A DNA stretch of 64,000 bases from Amoebidium appalachense (Eukaryota > Ichthyosporea): assembly GCA_963693365.1 (NCBI GenBank), contig CAVNZM010000006.1, forward strand, positions 3,596,001 through 3,660,000, given 5' to 3'. The position numbers and the translations under genes are program-made. The notes below the pieces were generated by a model, which was not told the origin of the DNA, did not search any database, and saw only the letters and a list, made by a program, of their open reading frames with translations. Below, piece after piece: positions 12,225 to 41,031 of the stretch (the first letter of the stretch is position 1; each line of letters begins with the position of its first letter).

Positions 12225-13857
12225 ACACCTCCCCACCTCTCTAACAACAGTCAGTACCCTCCTCCCCACCTTCCCCCATCACCCACCTATACCCTGCCGC
12301 CAACCTCAACAAATTCCCCTCCCTCCTCCCTCCTCCTCCCCCCCCCCCTCTCCTCCCTCCACCCCCTCCCCCTGCTTCCCCCCCCCCCTCTTCCCCCTCC
12401 CCCGCGTCTTCCCCCCCCCCCCCCACACACCCCACCCCCCTTTTCCTCCTCCCCCCCCCCCCCAGCCTCCTCTTCCCCCCCCTCCCCCCCCCCCCCCCTT
12501 ACCTTGAGGACAACCTCCCCATCTACCAGCTTGGCCCTTGACTCTGTGCCCAGTGCCGCATCCACCATATCCACAACTTGTCTGCTGGTGATGTCGGCAC
12601 CCTCCCGCTCAAACTCACTGCTAGGTTGCACCTGCACAAGCACGTGCACACACACAGATGGGTTAGTATGAAACGTGAATATATCACCTCATACCCCCCG
12701 CTCCCCCCCCCCCCCCACACACAAACACACACACACACACAACACACACAGACATGCAATCAAGACTCCCTGCTCATCCCCCCCCCCCCCCCCCCCAAAA
12801 AAAAAAAAAAAAAAAAACTCAGTTTCCTGCTTTCCCATATACAATCCCCCTCCCTCCCTCCCCCCCCCCCCAAAAAAAAAAAAAAGCCACACACGTGTAC
12901 ACCAACACACGAACACACACAACATGTTAAGGGGAAAAGAAAGGGCCATCTGAGCCCACCCACCCTGCTCACCAACATCTCCTACACCAAGCTCAAACTC
13001 TCCACAAACATCCTTCGGGCCAACAGGGTTTTACTGCACCACACACCACATACACCCCAATAACATGTAAAAAATAGAGAAAGCAAATGACATGCACCAC
13101 ATATCAAAGATAGCCCCAAAACACGACATACATTAGAAGCAGGCAACACACATGCGGCAAAGGGTGTGCGGGGGGAGGGGGGGGGGGGGGGGGAGGGAAG
13201 TTCAACACTACAAGGCGGTGTGTGTGTGGAGACACGGTGGCAAGGGCAGAATGTTTTTTATTTATTTATTTATTTTTTATTTTTTTTTTGGGGGGGGGTG
13301 GGGGGGGGGGGGGGGGGGGGGGGGGGAAGAAAGAGAGAGAGGGGGAGAGAGAAAGTGTGTGTCGATGAGGGAGAAAGAGAAAACCCTAAGAGAGAGAGAA
13401 TGAGGTGTGGAGAGAGAAAGTGTGTGGGGGGCCCGAGGAGAGAGAGTCAGAGGGATGGGAGGGAGTGTGAGGGGAAAAGCAAAGAGTGAGGACAGAGAGA
13501 AGGGGGAGTGTGGAGGGGGAGAGAGTGTGTGAGGGGAAATAGAGGAAGTGTGAGGGTGATAGGGAGAGAGTGTGGAGGAGAAAGAGAATGAGCGAGAGAC
13601 GGGAAAGAGCAGAGTGTGAAGCGGCGCAAGAAAAGGGTAAGTGGTAGGAAAGGGGGGGAGAGAGCGAGGGGGCGAAAGGGAGACATTCAGAAGGGAAGGG
13701 GCAAGAGACAGAGCAGTGAAAGTGGAGAAAGGGAAGGGAGAAGGTGATTAGCGAGAGAGCAAGAGGGGAGGAGGGAAAAAAGAGAATGAGGAGACAGAGA
13801 GGGAGTGAGCGAGGAGAAGAGAGAGAAGGAGGGGGGTAGGTCGGTGGGTTGGGCGGG

Positions 13858-13891
<34 letters not shown>

Positions 13892-14093
13892 GTGAAGAGG
13901 TAATAAGGGGGAGAGCGTGAGGTGGGCAGACCAAAAGTCAGTGGGGAAAGAGCGAGAGAGCAAGGGGAAAGGAAGAAAGAGTGCGAGGGGTAAATGCATA
14001 CCTGAATCTGCAAAATGACGTCACCAGGTGGGGTGCCGGGGGGCCCGACATCTCCCTTTCCGTTCAGCAGCAAATTGGTGTTGCTCTCAATGC

Positions 14094-14160
<67 letters not shown>

Positions 14161-14195
14161 CACACAGAGATGACAGATACACACGCACACACACG

Positions 14196-14237
<42 letters not shown>

Positions 14238-14332
14238 AACACACACACATGCAGTATAAGAACCCAACCCTGTTTCTCCTACATTCCCATCCAGCTAATC
14301 CCCCCCTCCCCCCCCCCCCCCCCCCCCCTTTC

Positions 14333-14365
<33 letters not shown>

Positions 14366-14640
14366 TTCCCTTCCTCTCTTGCTTTCCCCACTCGATATTC
14401 AATAAAAGGAGAGAGGTGGACCACCCACCCACCAACACCCACACCCACCCACACCCACACCCACACACACACACACACGTACACACACACCTGCTGGAAT
14501 GGTTACGTCGACATGTGTCTCTTCCGGTTTTCGGCCCGTCCCACTGCAGCTGTTGCACGGCTTTGTAATGGCCCGGCCCGACCCGTTACACTTATTGCAC
14601 ATCCCCACCATGTCTCCAAACATGGTGTTCATGCGCGTCT

Positions 14641-14737
<97 letters not shown>

Positions 14738-15225
14738 CCCATAGAAACAGTTAACGGGTGCCGAAAGAGTATGGATGGTACAAAGGTACAACGGAGACAG
14801 CAATGGCCTGGGAACTGAAAAGGAAGAGTACGGGAAACAAGCAGGTGAAGCAAAACCTTTAGACACGGTCCCCCCCCCCCGGTCTCCCCTTGCCTTCCGG
14901 GAGAGAGAATGATGAAAGCAAAGAAAAGAAAAACCAAATAATGATAATTAGAAAAAGAAGTAAAAACCCAAGGAAATAACCAGACAAGAAGAGCCCCACC
15001 CACACCAAACAGAGGACCCACCCTGCCCGAGCCCCCACACGAGGGACACTGTACGGGGGATGTGCCGGGCTTAGCCCCCGACCCATTGCATGGCTGGCAG
15101 GGGCCCAGCCGGCGAAAACGAAGTCTCTTGACACACCCCTTGGCTGCTTCCATGAAAGAGAGCGTGAGAGGCATCTGTGTGTGAGTGAGTGTGTGCGTGT
15201 GTGCGTGCGTGTGTGTGTGCGCGCG

Positions 15226-15293
<68 letters not shown>

Positions 15294-15949
15294 GGGGGAA
15301 GGGGGTGGGAGAGTGGGGAGAGGGGGTGAGAGTGAGGGGGGGGGGGGGGGGGGGGGGAGGGGGGGGGGGGAGTGAATGAGTGAGTGATTGATAGAGTGTG
15401 TGTGTGTGTGTGTGGTGTGTGTGGTGTGTGCGCGCACGTTTGGGGGGGGGGAGGGGGGGGGGGGGGGGGGGGGAGTCAGTGTGTTTATGTGTGTGTGTGC
15501 ATGCGTGCACGTGCGTGTGTTGGTGGGAAAAGGCAGGAAGAAGGCACAGGAAGAAGGAAGGAGAAAAGGTCAGTATGTGTCGAACCTGGCCGAAAAATGC
15601 CAAGCTAATCCTCCATTATACCCTGATCCTTCCCCCCCCCCTTCCCCCCCCCCCCCCCCCCCCCCCCCCCGCGCCCCTTCTCCCCTCGTCCCCCCCTCTC
15701 CCCCCCCCTCCTGCCCCCATCCCGTAGTCTCCCCAACCACAATAGCTGTCACCAACCTCTAATATGCACACACACCCACATCTTGCCTCACTGGGGGAAT
15801 TTGTATCCGGTTGGTCCACGTCTCATATTTGCCTGCCCCTTCGTGTCTGTTTCTATGCAACACAGTTTTCTGACTGATTACGACTGAGGTTTTCTGATTA
15901 AACAGAGAAAAGCAAGAGGCCGCTCCAAATGCAAGAAACACGCACATGT

Positions 15950-16025
<76 letters not shown>

Positions 16026-17561
16026 ACAGCCCCCCCCCCCCCCCCCCCCCCCCCCCCAACACGCACACACAGATCCAACAACATCTGGGACGCGAGAACA
16101 GAAGACCACGGGAAACACTTACCGTCTTTGTGCCCTCGCTGTAACCCATACCACCCATTCCTCCATTAAATCCCCCTGCAGCCCCCCCTCCAAACATATT
16201 TCCGCCAAAAACACTTTCGAAATTTCTGAACAAATCACGAGGATCGAAATTCGGGTGCTGCCCCCTGAAATTCTTGAACTCTGCTCCCATTTGTCCTTCT
16301 TGGTCGTACCGTTTTCTCGATTCCTCGGACCCTAAAACCTGTATATTTGATGTGAGAGGAGAGAAAAAGCAGAAGGAGAGAAAAGGGAGAGTGTCTGTAA
16401 AAGTGTGTGTTTGTGCTCAGGAAGTGGGGGTGGGGTGGGGGGGGGGGGAGGGGGGGGGAGGGGGTGGTATGTTGTTGTGTGAACGTGTGGTTGTGACTGG
16501 ATGTGTATGTGGGATTGTGGGTAGACAGAGCACCAGGAGACGGTGGAAGGCAACAGAAAAGATACACAAATATGAAATGATATCTGTGGAATGGGAGAAA
16601 AACAATTCAATTCCGCACCATTGGGAAGGATGTGTGAGTGAGCGCGAGCGTGTGTGTGCGGGAGGGCGGGGGTTGAGGCCAGATGGGTGGTTTGTGCGTG
16701 TGTGGGGTAGGGGGGGGGTACTGGCGGGGGGGCTGAAAGTGTGAGTGAATAATTGTGAAAGGCCGAAAGGATGGGAAGGTGTAGGCATATATTCGGTAAC
16801 CAAAGGGCATGGGCCAGGGAAAAGAGACAAGTCGGTGAGGGTGTGTGTGTGTGTGTGTGGGTGGGGGGGGGGGGGGGGGGGGGGGTTTGAATGCGTCGGG
16901 GCACTAGCTACCACATACCTCGTAGGCCTCACTGATCTCAGCAAATTTCTTCTCTGCCTCCTTGTCACCTTTGTTCTTGTCAGGGTGGTATTGCTTGGCC
17001 AGCTTCGGAGGGGGGGGGGGGAGGGGGGATAAGAATGTGGAACACGGGTGCTATACGTTGAGATACACAGTGCAGGGTACACGCAAAAGCAGACATTCAA
17101 GCATGCAACATCAGCAGAACCCATTGCTTTGTGTGAGAGGAAGGCGCCGAGGCGGGAGGGGGTAGGGAGGTTGGGGGGGGGGGGGGGGGGGGGGATGTTG
17201 TCTGCCTCTGCGCCACATCGACGTCAACACAGCATTCCTCAATAGATAGGTAGTATATATGCATATTTGCATTGGCGTGTGTGGTGTAACAGTGTGTGTG
17301 CCATGTGTGTGGTTTTATGTAAGTGTATATGAATGAGAATGCATGAATACTTGTGTGGATAAATGAAAATATGGAGAACGAGGACAGGCCGGAGAATAGG
17401 GCAAAGGAGAGGAACAATTAAAGGCGCAAACCAGTCGAGCATCAAGCCAACAACTAAACAATCTGTAAGTCAGATATCATATTACACTTAAGGATAATTG
17501 TAAAGACAGCGATAACAATCACTTTCTACTACATCACACTCAGAGACAACGAGTTCTTGTT

Positions 17562-17645
<84 letters not shown>

Positions 17646-18053
17646 AACCCACCCACCTGCCCGCCCGGTCCTTCCAGCCATGGCCACCTAACCCACCAAT
17701 CCACGCATTTAAGCATACTCACGCCACTGCACAACCATCCCGAGACATTAAAGTAAACGTTGCCAGACTCTCAATCTCGATATTCCACCTTAAATTACAC
17801 TGTGTTGCAAGTACCATGGGTACTGTTAAGCACAGTAGCCTGAACAAACACAACCATCTTACACAATGCCATTCAAGATTCTGTGTTTATCCATATATGG
17901 CAAGATCAGGCACTGTTCCATTGGTTAAATATCATACCTGGTAGTAGGCCTTCTTGATGTCTGCCTGGCTGGCATCCTTCTTCAGCCCCAGCATTTCATA
18001 GTAATCCCTTTTTGATTGGTTGCGCTGATCTGCACAGATTCATAAATTAGTGG

Positions 18054-18110
<57 letters not shown>

Positions 18111-18112
18111 GG

Positions 18113-18143
<31 letters not shown>

Positions 18144-18618
18144 TGTGAAATTAAGGCTACCGAACTCTTATATATCTTTCTTGTGTGCGTGCGTATGGGC
18201 GTGCGTCTAGGCTTTGAATGAGTGTGTTTCCGTTTCGTGCGTGAGAGTGCATTTGTGAGAATGTGTGTGCCAGAATATTTCTTGGTTTTCACTGGATGAA
18301 TTTTTCGTTTTTGCGTGCATTCATACATGACATGCATCCCCTTATCCAAATGTGTGTGTGTCGGAATAACCGTAACCAACATAACTTTCCATGTCTCACA
18401 TAGGAAAAAAGAGGGAACCTAGCACTAGACAAAAAAGAGCTTCTGAACACACACACCACCTTAACCACAAAAACCAATCGAACAATCATCTTTTGTTGTT
18501 CTCTTCGCCACCTCCAATATCTGAACGGCTCTCTATATAGATTACTCACATGAGGAGTGAAACTGTCGGTGGCCCAAACAGGAGACACACGCTAAGACAC
18601 TGGCCGCTACTGCTCTAA

Positions 18619-18699
<81 letters not shown>

Positions 18700-19048
18700 G
18701 GGGAGGGGGGGGGGGGGGTTTGAATGCGGAACGCAGTACGAAGTACGCATACACGATGAGAAGCATGGTGCAGGACACATGCAAAGGCAAACATTCAAGT
18801 ATGCAACATCAGCCATGCGCACAGTATGCGTCATAAGCAGAGCCCATCCTCAGGGAGGGCCCAAGGGGGAAGTGAAAAGAATCAATCAAGATCAGTAAAT
18901 GGCGGCGGAGGCGCTGGGGGGCGGGGGAGGGAGGGGGGGAGGGGGGGACGGGGTGGTGTATGAGGTGGTCAGAGTGGGGTAGGACGAGGCTGAATGCAAG
19001 GAGGGGAGGTGGACGGAGAAGGGGGGGGGGGGGGGGGGGGGGGGGAGG

Positions 19049-19083
<35 letters not shown>

Positions 19084-19203
19084 GGGGTGGAAGAGGGGGA
19101 GGGAGAGCGGGGGCAGAGAGGTAAGGTATTAGCAAAGAACGAATAATGGCAGTTCTGGTCTTCGCAGAAGAAGCCAACAGCATCCCCTATGCCCTCCCCC
19201 CCC

Positions 19204-19234
<31 letters not shown>

Positions 19235-19970
19235 ACCCATTAAGACCTTACCTCTTCCTACCCCAGTCTGCCCCAACTCAAAACATAAACCCAGGTCCAC
19301 AACACAGAGTCAGCTGCCAAAAGCAATTTTTCATTCTAAAAGCTAACCTTCCTCACCATCCCCCCCCTCCCAAACACCCCCCCCCCCCCCCCCTTCCCCC
19401 CCCAGTCCCCCCCCTCCCCTCCCCCCCCCCCCACCCCACCCCTCCACCCTCCCCCTCGGTACCCTCCCGTCGGTCCTAATTCCTCCATTCGTTCTTCCCA
19501 AAGGGGATCCCCCTAACAATTCCGCAAACCGATGAGCCCTATTCCCTTGATTCCACCACGACTACTACCTGTCTGCACACACCACACATTCAGATTCTCC
19601 GCTTCCCAATGTATAGAAAACTCTCTGTCTCCTCCCCCTCCCCCCTCTCTTGAATACTCCCCCTAGGCCGTCCCATGCAGGTACGTATACACACATTTTA
19701 AACATAAAAGCAGACACGCTCGAGCACACAATGCGCGTGTTGCCGTGGGACACACACACACACACAATCACACCTACACACACGCACGCATCCACGCACG
19801 GACACACCTACACACACGCACGCATCCACGCACGGACACACATCAAAAATGCGAAACACACAAGGAGTCTGACATAACACACATCAGCGGCGCACATAGA
19901 CGCACAACCCATCCTAATCCCAAGGCCCCCACCTCCCCGGCCCCCAAACACACATGCGCAGACACACAAA

Positions 19971-20065
<95 letters not shown>

Positions 20066-20124
20066 CACACACACAAATACACACACACACACACACACAC
20101 ACACAACGCACGCACACACGCACG

Positions 20125-20216
<92 letters not shown>

Positions 20217-20429
20217 TACACACACGCAAACACACACTTCCATCTCGCATCCATCTATGCCTTTCAAACACCCACCCAAACTCCCAGGAGCAATATTGGC
20301 TGCCAAGCGCGCCGGTTGCATGGTTCGAAACCACCGACTACCCAAGTGCCGCTGAGCAGTATACAGCGCCGGCCGAAAAAGAGTCTTCAGCGCAAAGACT
20401 TGCGCTAAGAGCGGCGCTGGCGGCCCCAT
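10538..20429 (-). CDS. DNAJA3: Mitochondrial type-I DnaJ (Hsp40) co-chaperone
   Basis: Eleven exons join without phase conflict: 20429-20276, 18621-18550, 18029-17938, 17002-16919, 16338-16123, 15174-15022, 14638-14491, 14093-14002, 12631-12503, 11613-11501, 10601-10538; 438 aa. Residues 1 to about 75 are rich in R, A and L with almost no acidic residues ([18 protein letters not shown]), a mitochondrial presequence type. The J domain (about 84-150) has KRDYYEMLG and the catalytic HPD at 112-114. A G/F-rich linker ([16 protein letters not shown]) follows. The zinc-binding region has all four repeats: [32 protein letters not shown]. Substrate-binding domains contain [17 protein letters not shown], and the C-terminus is KQRELLEEF. 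The family stimulates mitochondrial Hsp70 ATPase and delivers unfolded clients. Exons 1 and 2 are less conserved and placed by phase and targeting character. Length is in the Mdj1/DNAJA3 range. Confidence 0.93.
11173..11241. repeat. (AC)n microsatellite, DnaJ intron 10
   Basis: Uninterrupted AC array, followed by (CT)n and C tracts, within the last DnaJ intron. Confidence 0.95.
14645..14729. repeat. (GT)n microsatellite next to a DnaJ 3' splice site
   Basis: About 85 bp of GT. In the DnaJ sense it is (CA)n running into the CACGTGCAG acceptor of the exon that starts at 14638. Confidence 0.95.
15954..16057. repeat. (AC)n followed by C tract, DnaJ intron 5
   Basis: In transcript sense this is a G tract then (GT)n near the 5' end of the intron. 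The 3' end of the same intron (15175-15470) is C tracts then (CA)n in sense, so the two ends can base-pair. Confidence 0.9.
16886..16897 (+). repeat. Fragment of dispersed G-tract repeat
   Basis: Only the leading TTTGAATGCGTC remains, directly after a G tract and about 20 bp from the donor of the DnaJ HPD exon. Confidence 0.4.
17033..17124 (+). repeat. Dispersed G-tract-associated repeat, copy 3 (divergent subfamily B)
   Basis: Matches the 18719 copy through GACATTCAAGCATGCAACATC and AGCAGAACCC, with drift elsewhere. Lies in a DnaJ intron. Confidence 0.65.
17564..17643. repeat. 80-base poly-C homopolymer
   Basis: The longest homopolymer in the window, uninterrupted, inside a DnaJ intron (G80 in transcript sense). 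Exact length is likely to be uncertain in any sequencing assembly. Confidence 0.9.
18622..18697. repeat. (GT)n microsatellite next to DnaJ exon 2 acceptor
   Basis: In transcript sense (CA)n running directly into the CAG acceptor of exon 18621-18550. Confidence 0.95.
18719..18871 (+). repeat. Dispersed G-tract-associated repeat, copy 4 (subfamily B)
   Basis: Full-length subfamily B copy starting TTTGAATGCGGAACGCAGTA after a G tract that itself follows (GT)n. By eye it is nearly identical to the 35824 and 57968 copies, which suggests recent spread. Confidence 0.9.
19975..20217. repeat. Long (CA)n-rich array, DnaJ intron 1
   Basis: About 240 bp of CA repeats with CG and AAAA interruptions just downstream of the first-exon donor at 20275. 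It reads as (GT)n in transcript sense. Confidence 0.95.
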
Positions 20430-21763
20430 GGCACTGATGTTGCTTCGAGATGCGTGATGGTCTCACAATGCAAGAATGTGATTATTATTTGACTGAAACT
20501 GAGCACAAAAGTTTTCAAGAGGACAAACGGGTGCGCTTGACAAACTGCAATATTCTTTTATTCTTTTCCTCTCCAATGGCCTAATCGTACACACAGTTTT
20601 GAGGAGAGAACATGAAAAAAAAAAAAAAAAAGGGACAAACGAATATAAACAATCCAAGAAATCCAAGAACGGACTGCGGCTTTTATAATTTTTATGGCAA
20701 GTGTCGCCTAACCGTGAATGGTCTGGAAAGCACCGCTTTCCGCGCCATTGCCTTACATAGAATATTTATTACCTAATATGGCTACTGAAATATTTTTGAA
20801 TTCGGCCCCGGGCATCCCCCAACTTGATGAGCCTGCCGCTGGGAGGAAGAGTGGGGGGAGGGAGGGTTCAAAGCACGGCAGCATGTCCGCACATCATGCT
20901 GATAAATAGGTTATTAGAAACAGTCTGATGTTTATAGCAATAAACTGTTATGTTCTACCTCTCGGGTGTGATTGTGCTGTGTTGGAGGCAGCAAGACATA
21001 CACGTGCACACGCGCAGACAGGGGAGAGGCCTGTCACCTACTGAGGTGACTCGTATTTTTCCTTACACACACAGCGAACACTAGACTCTCGGGACCGTAG
21101 AGCCGCCGCATGCACGCGGTCGCGAGAGTGTAAGGAAGAATAGGTGTGAGGCGAACGGCAAGTTCATAGCAGCCCAGGCACCGTCAGTACGTGCCAGGGG
21201 AGAGGCAGAGGAGCAGTATTATGTATGCGTAGTTGTGGGCCGAACATCTTGCAAGGACTCATGACGTTTTAGAAAAAGCCCAGCACAAGTCAGTTGGTTA
21301 GAAAGCACATGCTTGAGTTGATCTCGAGCTGGCAATACGTACAGTAAATATATATAACCATTACGTACTTTTTTTTTACGGGTCTCGCACGGGTACTTGG
21401 GTTTGGGGTGGGTATTGTCCGTAAGAATTCCATAGTACTACGACAATTTCAGCCGAGAGCACATTTACTGACTCTGAGTCTTCACCCAGCTGGCCCAGCC
21501 ATAATTAGTATATCCATTATGGTAAACTTTACTGAACTTTGCCAAGATGTTTTTGGTACACACCTTTTAGCAACTTGCATAATTCATACAACTTTCATGC
21601 ATAACAAGATACAAATAGTCCCACCACTTGCCCTTGCATGTATTTATCATGATGTGCCTCGTCATACGTCAGCGCGGCTAGGTAAGTAGCACGTGCATAA
21701 TAACAAGAAATATACGAAAAAGACACCACACTAACAAGGCAAACACACAGCCAACAACTAACT
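20430..21763. other. DnaJ promoter / intergenic region
   Basis: Mostly unique sequence between the DnaJ start and the trihelix stop. A short inverted repeat (TTCCTTACAC at about 21059 and GTGTAAGGAA at about 21129) brackets a GC-rich stretch. No coding exon was recognised. Confidence 0.5.
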
Positions 21764-23870
21764 TTAGTTGTTCTCCGTCTCCGTCGAGTCCCCATCCTCC
21801 AACCCCCCAACCAATCGTGGCCGCTTAATCCCAGCAAGTGTCTCCTGCAGCCCCAACTGCCTCTCCAACAAATAGATAACCTTATCCAACTTTTCAGAAA
21901 CCACCGCAAACAACCCGTCATCCTGCGTGCGCTTGAACGTTGCCGCTGTTGCGTCAAAACTCGACAGCGCATCAAAGGTAGCTGCAGCAGTAGCCGCTGT
22001 ATTAACAGCCGTGGTAGGGTTAACATAGGGATAGTAGGGAGTGGTGGTCGTGGCTGGTTCCGGGTAGGGTCGGGCTGCCAGTGTCGGCACGGCAGGCGTG
22101 TAGAAGGATGGGGTAGGGCCCTTGGGGGGCACATACATGACAAAGCGCGAGTTCAGAGCCGGGGGGAGATTTCCCCACAATTTCGTCAATGGCTTTGTAG
22201 TACTGCCACATCTTGGGAGGGTCGAGACCAAGACGACCTCTGGCACGAAGGGACTGCTCTTTGAGCTCCTGTGGGGAAAGAAAAAGGGTTAGGAAGGAAG
22301 CAGGCGAAGAAAGAAAAAAGCAAGGAGCAGGATTTGGGAGGAAAGGTGGGTTTAAAAGGATGGTGGTGATGGGTGGGAATACATGTTGCATAGTAATAGT
22401 CACTACAACGCAAGGAAGACGTCACACATCAGAAACCCACCATCTATTTATGTTTACAAAAGAATGTGTGTGCACAACACCACTTAGCCTCTCACTACTT
22501 GGTGGGGAGGGGAAGTGGAGTGATGGAAGTGTCACTTTGTGCTTGTGCGGAAGTTATTTAAAAGAGGAGTGTGTTCATCTTTGCAATGGTGAGGCTGGTG
22601 AGGTCTAGGCGAAGGATAAAGGTGACGGGTGGCCAAGTTAACAAGTATAGAGTCTTTGCGAGGGAGAGAGAGCAAGAGAGAGGGGAGGGGGGCGGGGGAG
22701 GGGGGAGTGAGAGAGCGAGAGAGAATGGGAGAGGGAGAGGGAGAGGGGGGGGAAGGGGGGGGAAGGGAGGGAGGGAGGGGGGGGGAGGGGGGGGAAGACA
22801 AGGTGGCCACTGGGAATGGGAATTGACTTCATAATACCAGCATAGCAACATATAAGGTTGTGCAGAAATATCAATGGACTCTAATTAACGGTGAAAACAC
22901 GAAGGGCAAACAAGGAACGTAGATAAGGAGGAGCGAAGGAGTTGTAGACGTGCAAGAAAGGAGGCAAGAAAGTAGAAAAAGAAGAGGGGAAAGGGAAAAC
23001 AAGAGAAGTGTGCGCCAACACCACAATCAACCACCAAGCAGGAAAGCAAAGTACCTACCCTGTATTTGTGCAGGAGATTCTTCCATTTGACGTGACATTG
23101 CTCCGCAGTCTTCGTAAAACCCATTTCCGTAAGCTTCATGGCAATATTTGGCAACCATACGGTCGTTAGTTTGTTTCGTTGCTTTTTCCGAATGGCATCA
23201 TAGTTGTCTCTAACTGTAGTAATAAGTGCCATTGTTTCGGAATGACCCCACAAAGACTCCAACGCCCGTCCTTTGAGGTCTGGATCTCCATCTCCATCCC
23301 CCTCTCCCACCCCATCTCGTAAATCTGCCATAGTTGTGTCATTTTCCAGCTCTCCGCCGTCTTCTTCGTCTCCATCATCCTCTAGCTCCTCATCTATCGT
23401 GTGTGTAACCGTATTTGAGTTCCCTACTTGGACACCAGTTGGAATCGGAATCCCAGCGGGACCAATCCCCCCCACAGGGCCTGAAAGGGGAACGAAAGGA
23501 TGTGAATGGTCGAGGGTTGTCGCTACACCAAGGGATGTTGGGGGCAAGAGGGAAGGAAGCTGTTCTGTTTCCGGGTTGGGAATAGATCGGTTGGGCGTAA
23601 TCATGACGCGTGGTCTGCTCGGTGGGCGGTAGCTCGTTCTGTTGTAAAAGAATGATAAGTTTTCATATTGCCCAAAAGAAAAAACATATACGTAACAGAG
23701 GACTACTACTCACGCCACGAGAAGCAAAACGAAAATAGAAAAACAAAGTTCCCTGCACCACAACTAACCACAACCTTGCCCCCCGATCAAAAACCCTCCC
23801 CTTCCCTCTCTCTCCCTCTCCTTCTTTCATGCACTTTCACCCCGTTCTTCCCAGAGGCTTACCTGGGCAT
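21764..23870 (-). CDS. Trihelix (Myb/SANT-like) DNA-binding protein, with frameshift
   Basis: Three exons: 23870-23863 (only MP and two bases, donor CAG|GTAAGC), 23638-23059, and 22268-21764. The protein is about 363 aa once one surplus base is allowed for. An acidic region (EELEDDGDEEDGG) precedes a trihelix domain at about 126-230, with RDNYDAIRKKQRNK, then TAEQCHVKWKNLLHKYR, then MWQYYKAIDEIVG across the second junction. The C-terminal part is T/A/P-rich and ends in a probable coiled coil (SEKLDKVIYLLERQLGLQ). Such domains bind promoter DNA; no target can be inferred. Odd point: exon 3 needs a one-base frame change near 22165-22175, at a C6 run, to join the domain to the C-terminal coding frame. 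A 58-nt GTGGGG...AAG mini-intron would also restore frame but is far shorter than the other introns here. Confidence 0.8.
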
Positions 23871-25489
23871 TTTCAAACGGTGGCTCAGGGGGTCAAGCCG
23901 TTTACCAAGCCGTTTTGGGGGTGTGGCGAAAGGCAGGGCTATCCGATCACCTTTTTGCACGGAACGGGATCCACATAGCGTGCGAGCTTGCAACGTGCGC
24001 GGCAAGAGTGAAAACAACAAGACCAGTGCTGATTGGTTTAGATGTAAATGCCTATGTTATTATCATTGGGTATACTGCTTACACGCTAAATAGTAAGCAT
24101 ACAACAATCTTATACATCTGGAAAAATTCAAATATTAGCTACAAATTTAATTAATAAAAAACGACAAGAGAGTTTGAAAAAACAATACAGGCCATTATGC
24201 TGATTCATGTGACTGAGCCAAGTAAATAACCGTTTTGATTAGCTAAAAGTCATGGCTGCAAAACTCCGTCAAATAAATCCCAACGGCCCAACTAGCTTGG
24301 CGTCCAGCCAATGATTAAAGAGATATAAATTGTAGGTCATCATGTTGTCATGGCTATCTGTTCGATAAATAGCTCGGGCGTAACCAATCAACTGCCACTT
24401 GCTTTAAAAGATTCCAGTAGATGATTGGTCAGATCTAACTGCTTTCCTCTTCAGCCAACCGCTATGGCTTGGAAGTAGAGGAGGGTAAGGCCAGCACGTT
24501 TTGCATCCGTTGAACTTAAGCTTGCAAAAAGCTTGCGCATGGAGTGCATGCAAATCATAAGCGTCCCCGTGCCCATTGGGAATGCCATTGCCTGTAAAAT
24601 GAACCGCATGCGTCCTTCTGGCATATCCGCAAAAGAAGGGAACATACTGCATTTAAGTTTGAGAAGGGCGGGCGGGTTGTGGAGGCAGTGTGGTGGTGAT
24701 GGGAGGTGTACGTGTGTGTTTTCTGCGTTCCAATCGACATCTGGCAGGGCCCAGGCCCACCTCCACAAGGCCATGGGGCCTCCCCCTCGATCGTGTTCAG
24801 ATGTGACCTAACATGTTTTCAGCTAATCTTAATCCTCCCCCCCCCTCCCCCCTCCGGTCCCCGCCCCATCCTTGTTGTAACTATTTTGAACGCACCGTGT
24901 CCTACTCAAAAAGCGGGGCCTTGCGAACTTATGCACTTGAGCAAATCAATATCTGTTTACTGTCTGCGCACCAGGCGCACACATATCATATTAGTACCGA
25001 GACACCAGTTACCATCTTAGAATACCACAGCTAGGCCACCTGACACTACCTCACCGTTACCTCAGCATTACACATTTAACTAAGCCTCCTGTTATGTTAA
25101 AGTCATTTTCACCTTCATAACTTGGGAACCGAATCCTCATGGTAAGGTTAGAAACCAAAAAAATTAACTTTCATTCGTGCATTATTGGGGTAGACTTAAT
25201 CATCGGTTGTAGCCCCCCCCCCCCCCCCCCCCCCCCCACTGAATAAATAAAAATAAAAATAAAACAAAACTTGAATAAATAAATAAATAAAGCAATAAAT
25301 AAATAAACTTACATATAGCCATAGTGACCGAACCCTACCAAACACAACAAACTTTCAAGAGAACACACACACATGAATGGAGCCCACCCACCAACCCACC
25401 CACCCACCCACACATACACGGCACTCGGCTAATGAGCATAAGAAGGTAAATGAAAGGGGGGGGGGGGGGGGGGGGGGGGGGAGGGGAGG

Positions 25490-25523
<34 letters not shown>

Positions 25524-25601
25524 ATAAAAACAACCGAGGAAGGGAGAGAAAAAAAAAAAAAAAAAAAAAAAAGACCACGCGTGCTGGTTCGTGGCTAGAC
25601 C
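23871..25601. other. Intergenic region upstream of the trihelix gene
   Basis: Mostly unique, AT-richer sequence with several CCAAT/ATTGG boxes around 24,300-24,440, plausibly promoter. From 25,213 on it holds poly-C, AAATA-type and G tracts. I recognise no coding exon. Confidence 0.5.

Positions 25602-41031
<15,430 letters not shown>

Noticed and set aside
20318-20331. GGTTCGAAACC, a good pol III B-box / tRNA T-loop match
   Set aside because: No A-box or cloverleaf around it, and it lies inside DnaJ exon 1, where it encodes presequence residues.
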